From assembly GCA_002501885.1 (NCBI GenBank), contig DAON01000088.1, positions 1-7,796 on the forward strand: a stretch of 7,796 nt of DNA. Reading direction: 5' to 3'. Numbering within the stretch: position 1 is the stretch's first letter; each line of letters starts with the position of its first letter. The notes below the pieces were generated by a model. The model ran no database searches. It had not been told where the DNA came from and saw only the letters and a list, made by a program, of their open reading frames with translations. Of this stretch, positions 1 to 5,416 are shown one piece after another. This DNA is from Euryarchaeota archaeon UBA220. GTDB taxonomy: Archaea > Thermoplasmatota > Poseidoniia > Poseidoniales > Thalassarchaeaceae. A program made the position numbers and the translations under genes.

Positions 1-98
1 TCAATTTCTTCGGGTACTTCTTCACTAGGCCAGAACAAACACCCTGAGAGACTCATCGCTAGCAGCATTAGGACTGCAGCTGCAGTTTGCGTGCGCAC
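1..98 (-). CDS. Partial lipoprotein, N-terminus only (3' end beyond left edge)
   Basis: Only the first 32 codons are in the window. Reading from GTG at 98-96, the protein has a short positively charged start (MRTQT), a hydrophobic stretch (AAAVLMLLAMS) and a lipobox L-S-G-C with Cys at residue 20, followed by LFWPSEEVPEEI. This is a lipoprotein signal peptide plus the start of an acidic tether, so the mature protein should be lipid-anchored on the outer face of the membrane. The downstream neighbour at 172-1644 has its lipobox Cys at the same residue number and a similar acidic tether, so the two are probably paralogous at least at the N-terminus. The frame is also open upstream to ATG at 137-135, which would add 13 residues (MPKVIARSQAGHS). 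I prefer GTG because the equivalent upstream segment of the neighbour contains a stop codon. The function of the mature domain cannot be seen. Confidence 0.72.
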   Translation of the reverse strand, partial: MRTQTAAAVLMLLAMSLSGCLFWPSEEVPEEI

Positions 99-137
99 AC
101 TATGGCCGGCCTGACTTCTCGCAATTACCTTTGGCAT
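99..137 (-). promoter_or_regulatory. Probable core promoter of the partial lipoprotein gene (repeat copy A)
   Basis: On the minus strand this segment reads CCAAAG, then GGTAATTGC, and ends directly at GTG. The AATT core (123-126) is centred 26-27 nt before the GTG, the usual archaeal TATA-to-TSS distance, and the purine/A-rich CCAAAG before it could serve as a BRE. A leaderless mRNA starting at the GTG would fit. With the first two codons it forms a 45-bp direct repeat with 1639-1683 (39 of 45 identical). The TATA match is imperfect, and a coding role through ATG at 137 remains possible. Confidence 0.45.
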
Positions 138-171
138 ATTGTGAAACTAAGCCACAGCCCAATCCACGCCT

Positions 172-1644
172 CTACATTTCAAACTCTGCAAGATCACCTA
201 CAGATTCGAATAGACTTGGGCCACTTCCCAGATAGTAAACCGCACCTAACCTTCCACGAGAGTCTTCTGGAGTCGAATTGTTACTGCTCGCACACGAGTC
301 GATACACCCATCCGCGAAGGCTACGTACACTCTACCTTCTCTGTCAATGTGCAGATCATTGAAGTCGAGAAGATTGCGGTTAGAGCCACCGATATCCCTA
401 CAATCACCACTATTCAGGCAGATACTTCCTACCTGCACTGGATCGGGTGAGACCCTGACTGTATGGAACACTGGTTCGGGGTCGAGTGCATTGAGGCTGT
501 ATGTGATGTATAGGTAATAGCTGACATTGGCAGGTGCATAGTGTGGATTACCATCCCATGCAACACCATCGATATTCGATGTATTCAGTGCGCTAGCATT
601 TTCACTTCCCAGATATGTGATTGCAATTCTTCCTGGGTCTCCAGCATCTATGTGAGGGAATGTTGTCGAGATTACCTCCGCGGGACTTAGCCGTGTACTC
701 TCTTGCTCCCAAGTGTTCCCAGAATCGGTACTTCGTGACATGTAGATTCCATGATCGGCCCCCACCCAAACATGGTAAGCGTTGGACTCACTATCTGTTG
801 CAACTTCAGAGTTTTTGCGCGGATTGGGTGTGCCTACATCTTCACCCATCGTTCGTTGCTCCCAACTGAATCCGTTATCTTTCGAGAATACGATTGTAGG
901 TGTGGCTACTCTAGGGGTGACATACACAGTCCCATCGGGCGCTGTGGTAATAGCTCCGTGTAATCCTCCATTAGTGGTGACTAGACCAAACACCTGTCCC
1001 CCGAATTGGAAACTAGCTCCACCGTCGAAACTGGTGTAACAGAAGATCCCAACTCCTTTGTTGTAACAGAAGTATACGGCAGTCTCGTAGATGTTACTAG
1101 TCAGACCTCCGGCCAAACCATATCCATCATCTGTCCATGGCCCCGATCCAAGTTTAATGTGGTCATTGAGAGGGATTGGCCCCGAGTCATGGGGGTTGCC
1201 TAACCAGTTCACGCCATCGTCATCACTCCAGGCAATCCATGTAGTCAGTAGACCAACCATCTGAACATCGAAGATACGGTCGGTCACCGGGTCGACCCAT
1301 AACCATGGGTCGCTAGTAGAGGGGTGCTGCCAGATTGAATTCATGTGTTCCCATGATTGCCCATAGTCACACGATCGCATCACCTTCTCAAACGCTGTAA
1401 AGAACATGCAGCCACTTGATGTGATACCAATGCTAGGCTCAGCACCATCCTCGCCCACATTGCTGAACACAAAGCTGAGATTGAGTGCTTCGACATCTAC
1501 CGGAAGACCGTCAGCCCCGGTGACAAACCATCCTTGGGGCAACCCCTCTTCTTCAGGCTCTGGCGCTACAACCTCATCTCCAAAACATCCTGTTAGGGAT
1601 GCCGAGAGCATCAGTATGACGACCATAGAGGAGGCTGCGCGCAC
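172..1644 (-). CDS. Exported BNR/Asp-box (sialidase-like) lipoprotein
   Basis: This is a 490-aa lipoprotein. Residues 1-20 are a signal peptide with lipobox LTGC (Cys20), followed by an acidic tether (DEVVAPEPEEEG). The rest is a predicted beta-propeller with five Asp-box motifs (S-x-D-x-G-x-x-W/F): S91-W98, S140-W147, S205-F212, S254-W261 and S305-W312. Eight further cysteines (79, 92, 193, 202, 409, 415, 447, 451) could form disulfides outside the cell. The N-terminal AEPSIGI phrase and Asp-boxes are typical of BNR-repeat or exo-alpha-sialidase-like proteins, but I see no RIP-type arginine motif, so sialidase activity is not supported. A role in binding or processing surface or environmental glycans or proteins is inference. 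The GTG start is chosen because the only upstream in-frame ATG (1683) runs into TGA after six codons, while the next ATG (residue 7) would remove the charged n-region. It lies 48 bp downstream of a membrane-anchored regulator on the same strand. Confidence 0.85.
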   Translation of the reverse strand: MRAASSMVVILMLSASLTGCFGDEVVAPEPEEEGLPQGWFVTGADGLPVDVEALNLSFVFSNVGEDGAEPSIGITSSGCMFFTAFEKVMRSCDYGQSWEHMNSIWQHPSTSDPWLWVDPVTDRIFDVQMVGLLTTWIAWSDDDGVNWLGNPHDSGPIPLNDHIKLGSGPWTDDGYGLAGGLTSNIYETAVYFCYNKGVGIFCYTSFDGGASFQFGGQVFGLVTTNGGLHGAITTAPDGTVYVTPRVATPTIVFSKDNGFSWEQRTMGEDVGTPNPRKNSEVATDSESNAYHVWVGADHGIYMSRSTDSGNTWEQESTRLSPAEVISTTFPHIDAGDPGRIAITYLGSENASALNTSNIDGVAWDGNPHYAPANVSYYLYITYSLNALDPEPVFHTVRVSPDPVQVGSICLNSGDCRDIGGSNRNLLDFNDLHIDREGRVYVAFADGCIDSCASSNNSTPEDSRGRLGAVYYLGSGPSLFESVGDLAEFEM

Positions 1645-1683
1645 ACTGTGACGGCCCTGACTTCAAGCAATTACCTTTGGCAT
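1645..1683 (-). promoter_or_regulatory. Probable core promoter of the Asp-box lipoprotein gene (repeat copy B)
   Basis: This is the second copy of the repeat at 99-137. The first 17 nt on the minus strand are identical in the two copies and contain CCAAAG followed by GGTAATTGC. AATT is centred 26-27 nt before the GTG start at 1644, which fits a BRE/TATA pair driving a leaderless transcript. The segment begins with an ATG in frame with the gene, but codon 7 is TGA (1663-1665), so this copy cannot encode an N-terminal extension without readthrough. It starts only 9 bp after the regulator's stop codon, so the lipoprotein gene could be transcribed independently of the regulator. Confidence 0.5.
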
Positions 1684-1692
1684 CCCCGAAAG

Positions 1693-2601
1693 TCATGCCA
1701 CCGACTCTATGCGAGCGACTTCCTTTGATGCTGTGAGAGCATCAAGACCCGAATCAGAGACTTTCCAATTCGGCCTTCTGGATACCGAGGCAGCCTCAAT
1801 CATTCCTCCACTCCTCAACTCAGATAGGTGATGACTGAGCAATTGCCTAGAAATTTGCAACTTTTTTCTTATGTCCGGGCCAGACATCCCGAGATTTCCC
1901 GTATCTGCTAATACTTCCATAATGGCCAACCTAGTACCTGAAATCGGATTCTTGATTTTGCTTACCTCTTCCTTCGTCAGGCTCGAAATAGCATAGCGAC
2001 GCAACTTACCATCCCTCCATGAGATGATTTGACCGGAAGATTCGAGGAAATTCAAGTGGTAAGCCGTCACACCGTTGGCAAGCCCAAGCGCATCTCTGAG
2101 TGCAGAGAAGTGAATCCCAGGATTGGCTTCCAGATAACCAAGTAATCTACCACGAGTCAGCATATCCTCTCGATTGCTTTTGATTCTCGCGAGCATAGGA
2201 GAGACAAGAGCAACCAGTACGGTTACCTTGACGGATTCAAGGAATACAGAGCCGATTAGAAGCGATCCTAACGCACCAGCTCCTCCAGCGATTAACTGTC
2301 CGGGCAACTCTCCATCCCCCTCTTCTTCATCTTGGCCCTGCTTGGCATCAGGGTTTTCTCCGCCATCCCCCTCTCGACTGTCTTCTTCTGGAGCAGCTTC
2401 GGCAAAAGCCACCTCCTCGTCCACGGAATCATCATCTGCAAGACCGAGTGATTCATCGCCATTTGAGGAGTTCACCATCCAAACTCCTGCAAGCACAGCA
2501 ACTACCGCTAGAACCGTCACGACGCGTACTGTACGGACCCCTTCCATCACTATGCGCAGTGCCAATCTACCTATGACTAGCATGGTGAGATGATTTGACA
2601 T
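1693..2601 (-). CDS. Membrane-anchored tandem winged-helix transcriptional regulator
   Basis: This 302-aa protein has, in order: a basic N-terminus; a membrane segment at about 24-43 (VRTVRVVTVLAVVAVLAGVW); a strongly acidic, disordered-looking stretch at about 48-99; a second hydrophobic segment at about 103-138; and two winged-helix DNA-binding domains at about 146-208 and 218-288. The first wHTH carries a recognition-helix signature (TAYHLNFLESSGQI) and a wing ending in WRDGKLRRYAI. The second has SRQLLSHHLSELRSGGMI. With the N-terminus inside, the acidic loop lies outside and both wHTH domains face the cytoplasm. Archaeal membrane-bound wHTH proteins of this plan are known, but the ligand here is not evident. 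ATG at 2601 gives the longest frame. ATG at 2583 (residue 7) fits better with the TATA-like box around 2613-2622. The gene is upstream of and co-oriented with two lipoprotein genes, which are candidate targets. Confidence 0.82.
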   Translation of the reverse strand: MSNHLTMLVIGRLALRIVMEGVRTVRVVTVLAVVAVLAGVWMVNSSNGDESLGLADDDSVDEEVAFAEAAPEEDSREGDGGENPDAKQGQDEEEGDGELPGQLIAGGAGALGSLLIGSVFLESVKVTVLVALVSPMLARIKSNREDMLTRGRLLGYLEANPGIHFSALRDALGLANGVTAYHLNFLESSGQIISWRDGKLRRYAISSLTKEEVSKIKNPISGTRLAIMEVLADTGNLGMSGPDIRKKLQISRQLLSHHLSELRSGGMIEAASVSRRPNWKVSDSGLDALTASKEVARIESVA

Positions 2602-2648
2602 GATGTAGTTGTCTTGAATAACGGAACTCTCATCACGGGTCGAGCGAG
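2602..2648. promoter_or_regulatory. Divergent promoter region, regulator / aminopeptidase
   Basis: This 47-bp gap separates two divergent start codons. Its only A/T-rich core, CTTGAATAAC at 2613-2622, can be read as a TATA-like box both ways. On the plus strand it puts a transcription start near 2642, a few bases before ATG 2649. On the minus strand it predicts a start near 2591, just inside the longest regulator frame and about 8 nt before the internal ATG at 2583. A single site serving both directions would couple the two genes. This rests on spacing alone. Confidence 0.35.
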
Positions 2649-3680
2649 ATGTCCGAGGAGCACGACCAAGCAGAGGGCGATGAGCAGAACCTCGAGGAGG
2701 ACATGCTTACCGCTGCTCGCTCGGTAATCCGCACATGTATGCAAGTCAGACCACACGAGAATGTACTAGTTGTTACCGACCCTACCACTTCAGAGGTTGG
2801 TAGGGCTCTATACGAGGCTGCATCAGAAGTTACCGACCGCATTCTGATGATGATGATGCCACGCAGTCACATGCAGGGCAACGAGCCACCAGCTTCAGTT
2901 GGCGATCTCATGAGACGCCAGAATGTCGTACTGCTAGCCACCAAGAACTCACTCACCCACACCAGAGCAAGATTAACCTCATCTCGTGAAGGCGCTAGAA
3001 TCGCCTCGATGCCAGGAATTACAGAGGCGATGATGGCTTCAGGAGGAATGACTGCTGATTACAATGCCTTACAGAAAGAGATATCCGGACTGAATCCACT
3101 TCTCCGCAGGCGGCGCGATGTCAGAGTTACTACCGAGGCTGGAACCGATATCAGATTCCGAACCGGTGCTAGATGGGTTCTGGAAGACAACGGTATTTGC
3201 AATCGTCCGGGCCAAGTCACCAATCTACCAGCTGGCAAGGTATTCGTATTGCCTCAGGAACAATCGATGAATGGCAAGATTGTAATTGACGGATCTTGGG
3301 AGGGGACTCTGCTCGAAGAACCAATCACATTCCTCGTTGAGGAAGGATTGGTCGTGGGCATTTCTGGAGGTGAAATGGCTGAAAAGTTGCAGGCAGTACT
3401 CGACGAGGCCAGAGTTGGACTACGCCCCAGTCGAGCGAATCTAGTCAATACAGTAGCAGAATTTGGCTTTGGTATGAATCCCAGAGCCAAGATGTCCGGA
3501 AAGCGCCTAGAGGATCAAGTTGTACGCGGTGCGGCATACTTCGGATTTGGAGACAACTCCGCTTTAGGAGGATCATCCAATGTCGGCATTCATGTCCGGG
3601 GAGTTATGCTCAATCCCACAATTGAACTCAATGATGTTGACCTCGTGGTAGAAGGTAGAGTCACCGCGAGGAAGAGGTGA
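2649..3680 (+). CDS. M29-family (AmpS/AmpT-like) aminopeptidase homologue
   Basis: This 343-aa cytoplasmic protein resembles the M29 metallo-aminopeptidases (COG2309), which remove N-terminal residues from peptides. Family features include the N-terminal HENVLVVTDP strand region (36-45), GTDIRFRTGARWV (165-177), NLPAGKVFVLPQE (192-204), KIVIDGSW (210-217), AEFGFGMNP (270-278) and the C-terminal GFGDNSALGG (299-308). Expected metal-binding glutamates are visible at E271 and E288, and a histidine at H315. Two positions differ from the usual pattern: Y297 stands where GTxH normally has His, and R317 stands where HxD normally has Asp. Loss of metal binding or a changed activity is therefore possible. 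The length is slightly below the roughly 370-410 aa of bacterial members. A run of four Met codons (67-70) lies in a hydrophobic strand. The ATG at 2649 is the first in frame and fits the upstream TATA-like box. It is followed 4 nt later by a TPK-like gene, probably co-transcribed. Confidence 0.78.
   Translation: MSEEHDQAEGDEQNLEEDMLTAARSVIRTCMQVRPHENVLVVTDPTTSEVGRALYEAASEVTDRILMMMMPRSHMQGNEPPASVGDLMRRQNVVLLATKNSLTHTRARLTSSREGARIASMPGITEAMMASGGMTADYNALQKEISGLNPLLRRRRDVRVTTEAGTDIRFRTGARWVLEDNGICNRPGQVTNLPAGKVFVLPQEQSMNGKIVIDGSWEGTLLEEPITFLVEEGLVVGISGGEMAEKLQAVLDEARVGLRPSRANLVNTVAEFGFGMNPRAKMSGKRLEDQVVRGAAYFGFGDNSALGGSSNVGIHVRGVMLNPTIELNDVDLVVEGRVTARKR
3674..3680 (+). promoter_or_regulatory. 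Shine-Dalgarno site for the TPK-like gene
   Basis: GAGGTGA matches seven bases of the archaeal consensus GGAGGTGATC and ends 4 nt before GTG 3685. It overlaps the last codons and stop codon of the aminopeptidase gene, which points to translation of the second gene from a shared mRNA. It supports GTG 3685 over the out-of-frame GTG at 3681. Confidence 0.6.
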
Positions 3681-3684
3681 GTGA

Positions 3685-4284
3685 GTGCGCGCTCTAGTTT
3701 GGTGTAATGGCGACCCGCCCTCCGATACTACCCTAACTGGATTAGTTGATGGGGCCACCATTTTCGGAATTGATGGAGGGGCCGACAAAGCATCCCAATC
3801 TGGATACGAGGTTTCTGAGGTACTCGGCGATTTGGACTCAATCTCTGAGAATTGGGATGGACAGACTACCGAACTGGCCAACCAGTCGAGTAGCGATCTT
3901 GTGAAATCACTCAATCTCCTTGCTCAGAGAGGATTTCAGGAGATTGATGTCGTAGGGTGCGATGGCGGCTCAAGCAGTCACCAACTGGGTAACTGGGCTG
4001 CACTTTGCGAAGTTCTGGCAGGACCTTCAATCCGGTTGCATCACAAGGATTCGATTACTCACAGGATTCATTCTGAGTATAGAGAATTGAAAATTAGCAA
4101 AGGAACACAATTCTCGGTTTTCGCATTAACATCGTGCAGTAAAGTGCAAATCGAAGGAGCCCAGTGGGAAATTCACAACTCTGAACTATCTCTATCCACC
4201 AAGGGCTTGCACAATGTATCCCAATCCGATACTGTAAGAATTGGAGCCGATGGAATCCTTGCCGTAATGGTCGACAGGACCTAG
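3685..4284 (+). CDS. Thiamine pyrophosphokinase-like protein
   Basis: This 199-aa protein resembles thiamine pyrophosphokinase, which transfers pyrophosphate from ATP to thiamine to give thiamine diphosphate in the cytoplasm. The N-terminal catalytic domain shows GIDGGADKASQSG (28-40) and GDLDSI (48-53), matching the family DGGA and GDxDS motifs. An Asp at 71, in SSSDLVKSL, matches the conserved TD..KAL segment. GCDGGSSSHQLGN (91-103) occupies the place of GG-R-x-D-H-x-x-x-N but has Ser for both Arg and Asp. The C-terminal thiamine-binding-type beta domain (about 130-199) shows GAQWEI and TKGLHNVS, corresponding to the usual GxxxPL and GxSN phrases, again with changes. The related archaeal pterin kinase MptE is less likely because GDLDSI is present rather than VTDLDG. 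The divergent motif leaves real TPK activity open. It follows the aminopeptidase gene by 4 nt and converges with the next gene 12 bp away. Confidence 0.7.
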   Translation: MRALVWCNGDPPSDTTLTGLVDGATIFGIDGGADKASQSGYEVSEVLGDLDSISENWDGQTTELANQSSSDLVKSLNLLAQRGFQEIDVVGCDGGSSSHQLGNWAALCEVLAGPSIRLHHKDSITHRIHSEYRELKISKGTQFSVFALTSCSKVQIEGAQWEIHNSELSLSTKGLHNVSQSDTVRIGADGILAVMVDRT

Positions 4285-4296
4285 TTTCAATCTCCA

Positions 4297-5358
4297 TTAC
4301 TCGGCTGGATCCGGATCTCTGGACAACATTAGTGCAATTGGCCGAGTCCGCGGGTCTGACTCAAGTGCAATCTTCATGATTACAGCAAGAGGAACTCCCA
4401 GAACCATGCCCATGACTCCCCATGCCCAGCCCCAGAATGCAACTAGCAGTAGTAGAACAATTGGCGACATGTCTAGCCTCTGGCCCGCCAATTGAGGCTC
4501 AACAATAGCTCCCCAAGCCTGTTGGTTGAGGACTAGAATCAGAATCAATCCAATCGCCCAAGTTGGACTTAGTACGATGAAGCCGAGGAAGATTGGCGGA
4601 ATGAGAGAAATTAGTGCCCCCACATATGGGATGAAGTCCATCATGAAGGTGATAGAAGCCCACATGAACCAACCCGGAATGCCTAGCCACCAAAGTACGA
4701 AGCCCGCTACTACTGCCTGCCCTAAGGCCACAGTTGCACGAGTCACCACATAGGTGTTGATACCCTCTCCAGACGAGCTAGCAACCGCCTCAATACGCTC
4801 GACATCTTCTGGATAAGCCGCCTTGAGCCGGCGAGGCAGTGTCTCCGCCTCTAGGATAATGAATAGGAGGAATATCAGTACTGTCACCGCACTAGCGGTG
4901 AAACTCGCAAGCGAGCCAACGAAGCCAGTCAGGTAGTTGTTGATGGTGTCCAAACTAATCAACGCAGTTACCCCACTGACATCGAACGAATATCCTCTGA
5001 TTTCAAACTCCTCAATCCAAGCCAACTTATCGTTGAGTTGATTGGTTAGGGATGGTATTTCTTCTGTGAATGCTGTAAGGTTAGAGTAAAGCAACTGCGA
5101 AGCAATCCATAGCACAGCAAACAAAATCACTACAAGAACGCCATACGGCATCAATGGATGAGCATACTTCTGCATTATCGGACGATCTTCAATCCACTGC
5201 GCGGCAGGGCGAATCAGTAGGAATAGCAGAATTGCAATAATCAGCGGCTGGATAATCGACTCAAGCTCCTTGATTGCAAGCACTGCCACCAGTAGAATAA
5301 TGCCGACATTAGCTACAGTCCCCGAATCCAAATCCTTCAGGTTTTGTCTCTCCCCCAT
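4297..5358 (-). CDS. AI-2E/PerM-family transmembrane protein
   Basis: This 353-aa polytopic membrane protein has the AI-2E transporter (UPF0118, PerM, YdiK) layout. It has two N-terminal hydrophobic segments (about 17-50), one at about 70-91, a soluble region at about 92-147, one segment at about 150-170, then a C-terminal set of membrane segments from about 207 to 330. Family signatures are DFIPYVGALISLIPP (241-255) and the stretch from NQQAWGAIVEPQLAG (278-292) to WGVMGMVLGVPLAV (313-326). Family members have been linked to autoinducer-2 export, Na+/H+ antiport or envelope stress, so the substrate cannot be named from sequence. The length is normal for the family. The ATG start at 5358 is preceded by an AGAGGGAGAG purine stretch. 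It lies 58 bp downstream of the GT4 gene on the same strand, but a TATA-like box in that gap suggests its own promoter. Confidence 0.88.
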   Translation of the reverse strand: MGERQNLKDLDSGTVANVGIILLVAVLAIKELESIIQPLIIAILLFLLIRPAAQWIEDRPIMQKYAHPLMPYGVLVVILFAVLWIASQLLYSNLTAFTEEIPSLTNQLNDKLAWIEEFEIRGYSFDVSGVTALISLDTINNYLTGFVGSLASFTASAVTVLIFLLFIILEAETLPRRLKAAYPEDVERIEAVASSSGEGINTYVVTRATVALGQAVVAGFVLWWLGIPGWFMWASITFMMDFIPYVGALISLIPPIFLGFIVLSPTWAIGLILILVLNQQAWGAIVEPQLAGQRLDMSPIVLLLLVAFWGWAWGVMGMVLGVPLAVIMKIALESDPRTRPIALMLSRDPDPAE

Positions 5359-5416
5359 GACTCTCCCTCTGATACGCTAGCGTGACTAACGAATGAATAA
5401 TTCCCCGACATCAGCC
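5359..5416 (-). promoter_or_regulatory. Probable promoter with palindrome upstream of the AI-2E-family gene
   Basis: On the minus strand the gap contains an A/T-rich AATTATTCA (about 5391-5399), 30-40 nt before ATG 5358. This fits a TATA box and a leader of about 12 nt. Between it and the start codon lies a perfect 10-bp palindrome, ACGCTAGCGT (5374-5383), in a position where a bound repressor could block the promoter. A purine-rich AGAGGGAGAG (5361-5370) is next to the start codon. The operator role is inferred from position. Confidence 0.35.

Noticed and set aside
87..362. 91-aa plus-strand frame overlapping both lipoprotein genes
   Set aside because: It overlaps a signal peptide and the C-terminus of the Asp-box protein on the other strand, and its His/Ser-rich product resembles no family.
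1666..1683. ATG at 1683 as the start of the Asp-box lipoprotein
   Set aside because: An in-frame TGA follows after six codons (1663-1665), so it would need readthrough, for which no signal is seen.
2174..2593. 139-aa plus-strand frame opposite the regulator gene
   Set aside because: It is the mirror of the acidic, low-complexity part of the regulator and gives a Ser/Pro/Thr-rich sequence with no family features. The opposite strand has clear wHTH domains.
2846..2859. Short GAT/ATG triplet repeat (gatgatgatgatg)
   Set aside because: It encodes four methionines in a hydrophobic strand of the aminopeptidase homologue and is too short to call a functional repeat.
3573..3914. 113-aa minus-strand frame across the aminopeptidase-TPK junction
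   Set aside because: Both plus-strand genes show family motifs through this region and the minus-strand product shows none.
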